This document shows positions 7,233-17,565 of a DNA stretch of 64,000 nucleotides, one piece after another. Position numbers and translations under genes: made by a program. Within the stretch, counting starts at the first letter, position 1; every line of letters begins with the position of its first letter. The notes beneath the pieces are model-generated. The model was not told the DNA's origin. It did no database searches and was given only the letters and a program-made list of their open reading frames with translations. The DNA is from Thermococcus thioreducens (GTDB lineage Archaea; Methanobacteriota_B; Thermococci; Thermococcales; Thermococcaceae): NCBI RefSeq assembly GCF_002214545.1, contig NZ_CP015105.1:682001-746000 (forward strand), read 5' to 3'.

Positions 7233-9262
7233 TCTCTCACCCCCATAAAGTCGAGCAACGTTGCCTGTGCCGTTTTTCCGGGATTGTTCCTCCACCTACT
7301 CCCGGGAGAGATGTCTCCAGCATCGTCTTCTTTGGAGGCCTGTTTCACTTTCGTATTCTGCTCCTGGCTCATTCCACGCCAGAAACCCAGCTCAGGGCTA
7401 TAGTACTCACCCGACACGGCATAGATGGTGAGGGCCTTAGGATTCCTATCACTGGTCTTCTCACAAACCCACTCGTAACGCTCCTCGTTCGCATTCCACC
7501 TCCTAACGAGCTTTCCTTTGATGCAGTCCTTTATATTCTCCCACTGAGCTTTTAGCGTGGAGTGGCTGACGCGGATTATCCTGTTTATTTCAAACTTTGA
7601 CCTTCTATCGCAGTTTTCATTGCCGTTGAGAACATAGAGCATCGAGTACAGCTCCGGTCTTGAACGTAGCTCGTATTCCGGTGGCGCCGAGAAGAGCTTG
7701 AGCTCACGGAAGTAAACGTAGGCCGAGTGAAATTCCCTTGGCGTTAGATTGTTGGCGTAGTGAAACCTGTAAACCCTGTCGAGGGCCTCTCTGGCTTTTT
7801 CAACGTCGTAGAGGTACTGTCCCAATGAGCCAAGTTCATCGTGGCTGAGGAGTAGCACCAGCGGGTCGTACGGGGCCGTGTCGTAGGGAACAATAAGAAG
7901 ATTTCCACTTGGTGATTTCTTTCTTTTTTTGTTTTTGTTACGTTTTTTGTCGTCGTTAGTAAGCTCTTTAACAGTTCCCGGAATACCCACATAAACGTCC
8001 TTACCATTCCCACTAGGCAGTCTGACTATCCTGTGACCCAAGTTAATTTCCCTGTTTCCAGATTTATATTTACTTGTCAGTTCCACAAAGAGCTCCTGGG
8101 AATCCAAGATATTCCCTAAGATATCAGAGAAACCCTTGACTGTGGGGAATTCCTCGAACTCTATAGTCTCAACGAGCACTATCGCCCTGCCTTCCTCTCC
8201 CTTCCTCCTCGCGCACCTGCCTATACGCTGAATGAGGGCATCTAACGGAGCTATGTCCGTTACAACCAAGCCAACGTTCGGCAGGTCGAGGCCGGCCTCA
8301 ACGACCTGGGTCGCCACGATGAGCCTGGCGTTATCAATAGCCTTCTCTTTCTCCTTTCTGTCCCCTGCGGTGAACCTGCCGTGAATCAGGAGAGGCTCCA
8401 CTCCAAACTCCTCAGATAGCGTTTTCAGCTTAAGGTATGCAGACACAGCCCTATCAACGGTGTTCCTGACCACGAGAACCTTTTTTCCACCTTCAAGGGC
8501 ATTTTTTATCTCGTCAAGCACGTCATCGAGCGTCCCCTCAACGACCTGAACGCTCACTTTCCCCCTCTCGGGCTTCCTGCCATCGTCCGGCTTTACCGTG
8601 ACGATTTCAGACCCCCTGGCAATCATTTCCCTTAGCTTGGTGGGAATGGTGGCGCTCATCACCACTACCGGAACGTTAGCCTTTTCGAGCGTTTCAACCA
8701 CGAGCGAAAGGAGCCGGGGCATGTACAAGCCCTCGTCCTGGTACATCTGAACCTCGTCGAAGACAACTAGGCTCTGGGCTATTGCTCCAGCGGGAAACGT
8801 GAACCTTTTGCCAACGGTTCTGTGGGCTGCTAAACCATACAGGAAGGCGTCCCACGTGGTGACGATGACCCAGCCGAGGAGTGCGTGGGTTGGCTCAAGG
8901 CCGTACTCGACTGTTACAAACCTTTCCGCGAGTTCTTTGGCCTCCTCCTCTGACTTTCCCCTGAGATTCAGAACCTCAGCCAAGAGTTTCCTAATTCTCT
9001 CGGCCTGCTTCTCCACCAGGGACCTCGTGGGGAGGACGTAGATTAGCCTCGAAACCGCCCATGTTCCGTTGTATACCTCCGTTAAGAAGGGTATCACTGC
9101 CGCTTCTGTCTTTCCTCCGGCTGTGGGCACCTCTATCACGACTTTTCCGCCATTGGACATGGCATTCTCTATCTTTTCCCACGCCGTGAGCTGGTAGTCA
9201 TAGGGTTCATAGCCGGTTATGAGCCTGAAGAGCTCCCCTGGGCTTAGTTCCCCGGAATCCAT
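7229..9262 (-). CDS. cas3': Cas3' DExD/H helicase of type I-A
   Basis: Superfamily 2 helicase of 677 residues that unwinds target DNA. Motifs in order: Q-like YDYQLTAWEKI (about 21-31), Walker A VPTAGGKTE (about 45-53), motif II VFDEVQMYQDEG (about 168-179; DEVQ in place of DEAH), motif III SATIP, motif V QVVEAGLDLP and motif VI QRIGRCARR. There is no HD domain; that is the next gene. After motif VI comes about 250 residues of variable C-terminal domain with a lysine-rich stretch (KKRNKNKKRKKS, about 435-450). It overlaps cas5 by 19 bases and cas3'' by 4. Confidence 0.95.
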   Translation of the reverse strand: MDSGELSPGELFRLITGYEPYDYQLTAWEKIENAMSNGGKVVIEVPTAGGKTEAAVIPFLTEVYNGTWAVSRLIYVLPTRSLVEKQAERIRKLLAEVLNLRGKSEEEAKELAERFVTVEYGLEPTHALLGWVIVTTWDAFLYGLAAHRTVGKRFTFPAGAIAQSLVVFDEVQMYQDEGLYMPRLLSLVVETLEKANVPVVVMSATIPTKLREMIARGSEIVTVKPDDGRKPERGKVSVQVVEGTLDDVLDEIKNALEGGKKVLVVRNTVDRAVSAYLKLKTLSEEFGVEPLLIHGRFTAGDRKEKEKAIDNARLIVATQVVEAGLDLPNVGLVVTDIAPLDALIQRIGRCARRKGEEGRAIVLVETIEFEEFPTVKGFSDILGNILDSQELFVELTSKYKSGNREINLGHRIVRLPSGNGKDVYVGIPGTVKELTNDDKKRNKNKKRKKSPSGNLLIVPYDTAPYDPLVLLLSHDELGSLGQYLYDVEKAREALDRVYRFHYANNLTPREFHSAYVYFRELKLFSAPPEYELRSRPELYSMLYVLNGNENCDRRSKFEINRIIRVSHSTLKAQWENIKDCIKGKLVRRWNANEERYEWVCEKTSDRNPKALTIYAVSGEYYSPELGFWRGMSQEQNTKVKQASKEDDAGDISPGSRWRNNPGKTAQATLLDFMGVRE

Positions 9263-10008
9263 ATTCCAAACACCTCCCCATCAAGTTCAATGGCCCCCTC
9301 AACGTCGGGGACTTTTGCTGTTCTCTCGTAGTAGACCACTCTCTTCTTCCGCCTCTCCTCGATGGGCAGGTAGAAGACCTCCTCCCGCCTGCTTCCATAG
9401 TCTGGAGACACGAGCATCGTTTCCGTGGAGATTCTGACGGCACCGCCACTCTGCACCTTCTTGGTTAGGGCATTTGAAATCTCTCCATAAGGAGCATAAA
9501 ACGCCAGCGGGGCACTGTTCTTTAGGGGTTTAACGAATCCAGCCCACACTACCGTTGAGAGGCTCTCGGTGTCTCCGAGGGTGTCAATCAGCATCGCGGC
9601 CCTCAGATAGAGGTTTTTCTCCTCCTCGGTGAGGTTCTTGAAGATGTATGCCACGAGCAGTTCCTTCGTAAAGACGTATTCCCTTCTCATGGCGTCGTCC
9701 TTCTCTGGCTTTGAGCCTTTCTCAAGGTTCCTCAACCTCTTCAGCAGGAACGCGGTCTTAACCATTGGTGTCAATGGGGCTACCCCAACGGCCTTGGCAT
9801 CTACCAGCTTCTCATCGAGCTCTTCAACGGCTTTTCTGGCCACGTCGTCAAGATTTTCTCCATCTGCACCCCTCAGTAGCACGAGCCCCCTTGCAAGGGC
9901 ACCCTTGAGGGCCGAGGGAGAGGGGAGTATCAGTGATGTCCTCACCTGGAACGAACGCCTGGCGACGGAGTAAAAGGGAAAGCGAAGGCGCACGAGGAGG
10001 ACGTCCAT
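9244..10008 (-). CDS. cas5a: Cas5a, Cascade foot subunit
   Basis: RAMP protein of 254 residues that binds the 5' tag of the crRNA at the foot of Cascade. The N-terminus MDVLLVRLRFPFYSVARRSF followed by LILPSPSALKGALARGL is the standard Cas5 pattern (ferredoxin strand, then the PSPSAL-G helix). ATG at 10008 directly follows the stop of cas7. No endonuclease residues are expected in subtype I-A, where Cas6 does the cutting. Confidence 0.9.
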   Translation of the reverse strand: MDVLLVRLRFPFYSVARRSFQVRTSLILPSPSALKGALARGLVLLRGADGENLDDVARKAVEELDEKLVDAKAVGVAPLTPMVKTAFLLKRLRNLEKGSKPEKDDAMRREYVFTKELLVAYIFKNLTEEEKNLYLRAAMLIDTLGDTESLSTVVWAGFVKPLKNSAPLAFYAPYGEISNALTKKVQSGGAVRISTETMLVSPDYGSRREEVFYLPIEERRKKRVVYYERTAKVPDVEGAIELDGEVFGIWIPGN

Positions 10009-11012
10009 TCACCCCTTCCCCCCGCTGGAGCCGTTGTCGAGCATTTCAATGAGCTTATTGACGAGCCCCTCAACCGAAGAAACCTTTTCAGCATCTTCTA
10101 CGAAGTCCGTGTTGTGGGCGAAGGCCTTGATGTTGAACCCCAGTTGTCTGGCGTTCCTTACTATCGCTCCGCTCGCCTCGACGTAGTCCTCATAGAAGCC
10201 GTGGACGAGAGCGGGGATTGGCTCATCGCTCGCCACCGCTATGAACTCCTCAATCTTGATCAGCGGGAAGGAGCGCGCGAGGTTCGCACCGAGGTAGCCG
10301 CTGAGCATTGGAATTAGGGCCTTAAGGGCGCTCTCTATTCTAGCCTCGCGCTCCTTATCATTTATCACGCTACCCCCAGCGGTATTGGACTGGGGAACGC
10401 CAACGAGACCGAGGTCGAGAACGACCGAGAAGCCGTAGACACCGGTGGTGTACTCCCTGCTGAATATCATCTGGGCGGTGTCATCTCTGCTCCCAATTGC
10501 GCCATTTTCGTTCACGTCCACGCGGTTGTGCTTTACAGCGCTTATGAGTCTCTCGCCCTCAACGGCCCTGATGAAGTCCTCCGTGGGAACTATAAAAGAC
10601 GTTTTAACGAGCGAGACCCTTCTAACCCCGGTGTTCGGGGCAAGGAAGCCGTGAACGTCCGCATCTGCAAGATTGGCTATGATGTCACCCTCATTCCTCA
10701 GTTCAACCTCCGTTCCGTCTGCCTTCCGTGCCCTCGTTTCACCCTGCCCGAACCTCGTCCCGTTGTACCTTAAGGCCCTCTCGGTGAGGTTGTCCTTGAA
10801 GGGTGTCTTCCTGAAGTAATCCACGAAGCCGGCGAAGTGCCAGTGCTTCACCATGTTGCCGGTAATGGCTGGAACCTCAACAATAGCCCAGCCGCTGTCG
10901 GTCTTAACGGTCACCTTCGCCTTGGTGACCTCCACGTAGTTGCTCCCACCACCGCCCTGGGCGTTGAGGGAGTGGGCGTTCAGCCTAACCCTACCGCTTA
11001 TCCGGACGTACA

Positions 11013-11013
<1 letters not shown>
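10009..11013 (-). CDS. cas7: Cas7 (Csa2), Cascade backbone subunit
   Basis: Backbone RAMP protein of about 334 residues that polymerises along the crRNA. Csa2/DevR family features: N-terminal strand MYVRISGRVRLNAHSLNAQG, the segment VPAITGNMVKHWHFAGFVDYF, and the central YGFSVVLDLGLVGVPQ. ATG at 11013 shares one base with the csa5 stop (TGATG) and follows GGGGGTG; a GTG at 11016 is a possible alternative. The C-terminal tail is glycine-rich. Order csa5-cas7-cas5-cas3'-cas3''-cas8a2 is typical of subtype I-A. Confidence 0.93.
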
Positions 11014-13030
<2,017 letters not shown>

Positions 13031-13117
13031 TTATGATGCAGCGTATGGCAAAAATAGTATGTTTCTGGGTCTTATAAGGCTTTCTCCGTTGAAGAGTACG
13101 CGTAAATTTAACACAAT

Positions 13118-13141
13118 GTTCCAGGCGATAAGAATTGAAAG
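13118..13141 (+). repeat. Degenerate solitary CRISPR repeat
   Basis: Plus-strand bases begin GTTCCA and end AGAATTGAAAG, the two ends of the array repeat in crRNA sense, with a shortened and altered middle (GGCGATA), 24 bases in place of 30. It sits in the gene-free spacer between the second cas6 and the DUF234 ATPase. It is probably the relic of an array that once lay here in the opposite orientation to the surviving one. No second repeat is visible beside it. Confidence 0.5.
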
Positions 13142-13148
13142 GGGTAAT

Positions 13149-14381
13149 TCACCCCCTCGAGAGTTCCACAAAGTCCCTCCAGTCCAGGACATCAACCTCC
13201 TCCGGTTCGGTGCTGAGGACTGATCTCTCGGGCACTATCAGAAACCTTCTCTCCGCATCAAGGCCGGCAAGTTTATCCTCCACCTTCCTGATTTCTCTCC
13301 TCGTCAGTTTGCCCTTCCACTTCACTTCTCCCACCAAGGCCAAACGTTTGTGTCTCCTCAGGGCAATGTCAACCTCCAGCTCGGGGAGAGCGATTTTAAC
13401 GGGCTGAAGGGCATGGAGCCTGGCCAGAAACCTCTCGAAAAAGACCTCCATGTAGGACGGCATCCTTTCCCGGAGGTGCTGGGAGATGCTCTTTTCGGGC
13501 AGGCCCGTCTCAAAGAACCCGTACTTGGAGTTCAGATAAAAGGCAAAATCGACCACCGGGGAAACGTGCCTGTAGTGATAGCCCTTCCTCCGCTTCCCGT
13601 GGAGGAGGACTCTTTCGAGGAGCCCCATGTTCACAAGGGTCTCAAGGTACTGGCTAACTGTTCCGGGGGAGTTCTTATCGACGAGGCCCCTTGAAAACAG
13701 CTCCGAGGCTATTTCTCCAGAGGTCCTTTTGCCGTCAGCAACAGCCTCAAGGATGGCAAAATAGCGCTGGCTTAGCTCCTTGTCTTCCTCAGTGAATATC
13801 TCGCCCGTCAGGCTCGGCACGTAGTCTTTTAAAAGACTCCCCAGCACTTCAAAGGTTTTCTCCTTCATGGTCCCCACGGTCTGCGCCAGCCAAGGCTCCT
13901 GAACGAGGCACGCCAGCTCCATTAGGGTTTTTCCCTTTATTCCAAGGCTGGCAACGTATGCCACTGCATCTCTTGGATCAACGAGTCCCACCTCCTGCAG
14001 GTGGAAAAGGCCAATGAGTGGGCTGTTCTCGTCGATGAAGCGCCTGAAGTAGTGTCTTGTTGAGGTTATAAGCGTCAGTTCTCCCTTTCCGGAGAGCCCC
14101 TGGAGCAGGGAGAAGAAGGGCTCGTCCAGCCGGTGGAATTCGTCAACAACAACGCGGCCGCTTTGAATCATATACGGCAGGAGACGTGTAAATTCGCTTA
14201 TCGTTAGCTCTTCACCGCTTTCAATGTCCACTATGCTTCTTCCCCGGGTTACAATGAAATACTTTGAGTAGCGTCCCCTCTCCCTGACGTAGAAGGTTTT
14301 CCCGGTTTTTCTCCGCCCGTAGAGCAGGAGCCATCTAATCCCAAGGACGCGATCCAGCTCTCGCCTTTGTATAATGGCCAT
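13149..14381 (-). CDS. Archaeal AAA ATPase with DUF234 nuclease-like C-terminus
   Basis: Protein of 410 residues of the archaeal_ATPase/DUF234 family, common in Thermococcales and in defence or mobile regions. It has a P-loop GRRKTGKTF (about 22-30), Walker B RVVVDEFHRL, sensor LTLITSTRH, a winged-helix segment (RTSGEIASELFSRG), and a C-terminal DUF234 part ELEVDIALRRHKRLALVGEVKW that has the D...E-x-K pattern of restriction-like nucleases. Role unknown. ATG 14381 follows GGTGG; a GTG at 14393 lies inside the apparent promoter AT-run. It is the last gene before ordinary metabolism resumes. Confidence 0.85.
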   Translation of the reverse strand: MAIIQRRELDRVLGIRWLLLYGRRKTGKTFYVRERGRYSKYFIVTRGRSIVDIESGEELTISEFTRLLPYMIQSGRVVVDEFHRLDEPFFSLLQGLSGKGELTLITSTRHYFRRFIDENSPLIGLFHLQEVGLVDPRDAVAYVASLGIKGKTLMELACLVQEPWLAQTVGTMKEKTFEVLGSLLKDYVPSLTGEIFTEEDKELSQRYFAILEAVADGKRTSGEIASELFSRGLVDKNSPGTVSQYLETLVNMGLLERVLLHGKRRKGYHYRHVSPVVDFAFYLNSKYGFFETGLPEKSISQHLRERMPSYMEVFFERFLARLHALQPVKIALPELEVDIALRRHKRLALVGEVKWKGKLTRREIRKVEDKLAGLDAERRFLIVPERSVLSTEPEEVDVLDWRDFVELSRG

Positions 14382-14496
14382 TAGTATAACCACCGTTATA
14401 ATAATGGCAATTATAGTTAAAAACCTACCGGTGGGGAAACTCTCAAGATCAACTGCCGGCAGGAATTGCAGAAGAGAGAAAAAGGGTCAAAAGCCC

Positions 14497-15195
14497 TCAG
14501 AGAAGCATCCTGGCATCGACGGCAACGGCGCTGTCCTCGTAGGCGAAGATCGGGTTGATGTCGAGCTCCTTGATCTCCGGGAGCTCAAGAGCCAGTTCGC
14601 CGACCTTGGTGATTATCTCGGCGAGGGCCTCGATGTTGACCGGCTTCTCGCCGCGGGCTCCCGCTAAAATCGGGTATGCTTTGATCTCCTTTATCATGTC
14701 GAGGGCTTCCTCTCTGGTTATCGGGGCGACGCGGAAGCTGACGTCCTTGAGGATCTCGACGAAGATTCCACCGAGACCGAACATTATAGCTGGACCGAAC
14801 TGCGGGTCGCGGATCATACCGACGATGACCTCTTTGCCGAGCGGGAGCATCTTGTAGACGATGACGCCCCAGAGGTCTGCATCGGGCTTGTAGTTCCTGG
14901 CGTTCTCCATGATGGCCTTGAATGCCTGCCTGGCTTCATCATCGCTCTTGATGTTGACCTTGACACCGCCGGCGTCGCTCTTGTGGATGATCTGCGGGGA
15001 AACGATCTTCATGACGACAGGGTAGCCGATCTCCCTGGCAAACTGAACGGCCTCCTCCTCGTTGGTTGCAACTTTAAAGTCCGGAACCGGGACGCCGTAG
15101 AGCTTGAGTATCTCTTTCGCCTCGGGCTCGACGAGCGGCCTGTTTTCGGCCTTGGCCTTCTCAATGATTGCCCTAGCCTTCTCAATCCTGTCCAT
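14497..15195 (-). CDS. acdB: Acyl-CoA synthetase (ADP-forming) beta subunit
   Basis: Beta subunit (232 aa) of the NDP-forming acetate/acyl-CoA synthetase that converts acyl-CoA, ADP and phosphate to acid, CoA and ATP, the main energy-yielding step of peptide and sugar fermentation in Thermococcales. It is an ATP-grasp subunit almost identical over its length to P. furiosus ACD beta (ENRPLVEPEAKEILKLYGVP; VVMKIVSPQIIHKSDAGGV; LPEIKELDINPIFAYED). The alpha subunit is not adjacent, which is normal in this group. ATG 15195 follows GAGGTGATT; an AT-rich box (TTTTAACC, about 15237-15248) precedes it. Confidence 0.96.
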   Translation of the reverse strand: MDRIEKARAIIEKAKAENRPLVEPEAKEILKLYGVPVPDFKVATNEEEAVQFAREIGYPVVMKIVSPQIIHKSDAGGVKVNIKSDDEARQAFKAIMENARNYKPDADLWGVIVYKMLPLGKEVIVGMIRDPQFGPAIMFGLGGIFVEILKDVSFRVAPITREEALDMIKEIKAYPILAGARGEKPVNIEALAEIITKVGELALELPEIKELDINPIFAYEDSAVAVDARMLL

Positions 15196-15349
15196 ACCAA
15201 TCACCTCATAAGCCTGACAGTTCTCAATCCGGCCGGGGGGTTAAAAGGGTTTCCATTTGCAAACCTTTCGTTTCTTTCGCTTCTAACGGCTTTGAAGCGA
15301 TGTCCGGGGTATAAATACTCCAAGGCCCAAGGTGTTAGTGGTGATTGGG

Positions 15350-16651
15350 ATGAATCGAAAGATTATTGCTGGCATTGGAGGAATTCTGGTGGTAATTCTG
15401 GCGATTTTTTCCTTCCAGGGCGGTAAGGCATCTCAGGTAGATATGACAGTTGTGCTGTACAATTCTGCCAAGATAGGCGTCGTTGAGAAGACTCTGGAGC
15501 TTGAGCTGAAGGAGGGCATGAACGAGGTCCCGCTTGAGGAGCTGGCCGGGCTCGACATAGCCGAGGTCACGATAAGGCCGCTCGACGGGGGCGTTCACGT
15601 CCTCGGGGTCTTCAGCAGGGACTCTAAAGACGTTTACAGCGCCAATATCGGTAGCGAGGTCGAGGTCAGGCTGGGGGGCGGAGAGACCATAGCCGGAAAG
15701 TTCCTCGGCTTCAGGAACGGAAAGATAACCATCGAGGGGGACGGATACTACCTCATAAACCCGAACGAGGTTGCTTACTTTAAAGCTAAGAACCTTGAGG
15801 GAAAGGCGAGCGTTTATGCCGTCCTTCAGGCTGAGAAGGCAGGAAAGTACAACGTGAGCATCATCTACCGCGTTGCAAACATGAGCTGGGAGAGCAGGTA
15901 CAAGCTCTACATAGGCGATAAGGCAAAGCTCTACGGCTACATAGTCCTCAACAACCCGACGGCTCAGGGGTTCAGGGATGCAAAGATTCTCCTGGTTGCC
16001 GGCGACGTCCAGCTGTATCATGCTCTGCCCCAACCGGGGGTTCTCTACACGATGGCGGAGAAGGGAACCGACCAGATCGAGGTCGGCGAGCCGGAGAAGG
16101 TAGAGGCGTTCTACCTCTACAGGCTCGGTGTGGCAGACATCAACCCGGCCAGCACGATGATGTATCCCTACATAAGCTTCGAGGTTCCCTTTGAGAGGGA
16201 GTACCTCTACGAGAGCTGGCCGTACAGCAGGGAGGGGCCGGTCTACGAGTCGATATCCTTCAAGACGGACAAAGTTCTTCCGGCCGGGATCGTTGAGATA
16301 TACAGGGAGACCGACGACGGGTCGCTCCTCATCGGTGAGAGGGCTATAGGGCACACTCCCAAGGGGGACATGCTCAGAATAGGCGTCGGCAGGGACTATG
16401 ACCTTAAGGGCACAACAGCAGTGCTTGAGCAGAAGAGCGGCGAGGGCTACGCATACTACAAGATCAGGATAACACTTGAGAACTTTGGAAATGACGCCAA
16501 AACGGTCATAGTCAGGCACTACAAGTGGGGCAGAATTATCAGTTCAAGCCTTGAGCCGATGGACGAAACCCGGGACTACGTTGAGTTCAAGGTTGCTGTT
16601 AACCCCGGAGAAAAGAAGGAGATAGTCTTTGACTACGAGAACCGCTATTAG
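15350..16651 (+). CDS. DUF4139-type exported protein
   Basis: Predicted secreted or membrane-anchored protein of 433 residues: an N-terminal hydrophobic helix (IIAGIGGILVVILAIFSF, about 4-21) and a beta-rich body with DUF4139 features (ITLENFGNDAKTVIVRHYKW, then VNPGEKKEIVFDY at the end). The family has no established role; some members carry surface repeats. ATG 15350 follows GGTGATT, and GGTATAAATACTC (15308-15320) is a clear TATA box, so the gene has its own promoter divergent from acdB. Confidence 0.75.
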   Translation: MNRKIIAGIGGILVVILAIFSFQGGKASQVDMTVVLYNSAKIGVVEKTLELELKEGMNEVPLEELAGLDIAEVTIRPLDGGVHVLGVFSRDSKDVYSANIGSEVEVRLGGGETIAGKFLGFRNGKITIEGDGYYLINPNEVAYFKAKNLEGKASVYAVLQAEKAGKYNVSIIYRVANMSWESRYKLYIGDKAKLYGYIVLNNPTAQGFRDAKILLVAGDVQLYHALPQPGVLYTMAEKGTDQIEVGEPEKVEAFYLYRLGVADINPASTMMYPYISFEVPFEREYLYESWPYSREGPVYESISFKTDKVLPAGIVEIYRETDDGSLLIGERAIGHTPKGDMLRIGVGRDYDLKGTTAVLEQKSGEGYAYYKIRITLENFGNDAKTVIVRHYKWGRIISSSLEPMDETRDYVEFKVAVNPGEKKEIVFDYENRY

Positions 16652-16881
16652 CTCTTGCGGAGCGTTACCTCGAACCTCTTCTCTCCCTTTGTCACGTCGA
16701 GCACGAGGCTCTTGTCGTAGTCCACGAACTTTGTGTTAAGTATTGCGTAGCCCTCGCTTTGAAGGAACTCTGCCACTTTGAGGCCCAGGTCGTCGAAAAA
16801 TTCGGCCGCCATGGTTGCCATGCTCGGCTCCTTTATGCCGAGCTCATCGTGATAGCGCCTGGCCAGCTCAAAAACATCCAT
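16648..16881 (-). CDS. Conserved small protein of unknown function (77 aa)
   Basis: Short acidic protein MDVFELARRYHDELGIKEPS and onward, ending FEVTLRKS. It looks like a mixed alpha/beta domain (helix, helix, then strands AILNTKFVDYDKSLVLDV and KRFEVTL). ATG 16881 is preferred because GGTGGTGACC lies just before it. Its stop overlaps the DUF4139 gene stop by 4 bases in convergent orientation. I do not recognise the family; conservation in Thermococcales is likely but not verified. Confidence 0.65.
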   Translation of the reverse strand: MDVFELARRYHDELGIKEPSMATMAAEFFDDLGLKVAEFLQSEGYAILNTKFVDYDKSLVLDVTKGEKRFEVTLRKS

Positions 16882-16974
16882 GGTCACCACCGGATATAGT
16901 ACTCACAGGGGGATAAAACGGTTGCGGTCGAAAGGCTTAAAGGTAACCAGTTGAAGCCCCCTAGAGTGAGTGCC

Positions 16975-17526
16975 ATGGACGAAAAAACCCTCAGGAAGGG
17001 GGAGCGCTATTACAGGGCCGGAAAGGTTCTCTGGGTAGTCAAACATGGGGACAAACTCTTCTCCAAGGTTCTGGGCACTTACCCCTACTACGTGGAGCTG
17101 AACCTGCAGACCGGCGAAAACCGCTGTACCTGCCCACTTGGAGGAGACTGCAAGCACGTGGCCGCGGTCATGAAGGCTCATGAGAACGGATTTTATTTTG
17201 AAGCCCTGCCGGAGATGAGTGAGAGGTTCGAACTTTATCCGGAGTCCCTTGCCATGGAGTTCTTGGCCGAGGTTCCGGAGCTGGCGCTCGACGTTACCCT
17301 CAAGGAGCTCCGCTTTGCCCTCAGCACGGACGAGAGCGGGAGCGAGGTTGCCAGGCTCTTCAGGAGGGCTTTGAAGCTCGTGGGGATGACCGGCAAAATA
17401 GAAGTCGTTCACGTCCTCGAAGAAACCATTGCGGAATACAGGCACGTCTTCAGCGACTACGAGCTTTCGGCGAAGCTTGAGGATGAGCTCAGGGAGCTTG
17501 AGGCGACAATCCAAAAACCCTTATAA
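16975..17526 (+). CDS. SWIM zinc-finger protein
   Basis: Protein of 183 residues with an N-terminal SWIM finger: CTCPLGGDCKHV (about residues 45-56) gives the CxCx(n)CxH pattern used for DNA or protein binding. The rest is helical and acidic, with a C-terminal coiled-coil-like stretch (LSAKLEDELRELEATIQ). ATG 16975 follows GAGTGAGTG. It ends 39 bases before reverse gyrase; a TATA box for the latter (CCTTATAAATC, about 17518-17528) overlaps its stop, so the two genes may be transcribed separately. The role is unknown; SWIM proteins are often linked to recombination or repair. Confidence 0.8.
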   Translation: MDEKTLRKGERYYRAGKVLWVVKHGDKLFSKVLGTYPYYVELNLQTGENRCTCPLGGDCKHVAAVMKAHENGFYFEALPEMSERFELYPESLAMEFLAEVPELALDVTLKELRFALSTDESGSEVARLFRRALKLVGMTGKIEVVHVLEETIAEYRHVFSDYELSAKLEDELRELEATIQKPL

Positions 17527-17565
17527 ATCCTCCTAACACCAAATAGGAACTTAGAGGGTGAGAAA

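Noticed and set aside
15335-16519. Open frame of 394 codons on the minus strand opposite the DUF4139 gene
   Set aside because: Long antisense frames are common in this GC-rich coding DNA; the plus-strand gene has signal helix, ribosome site and TATA box, and the antisense one has none.
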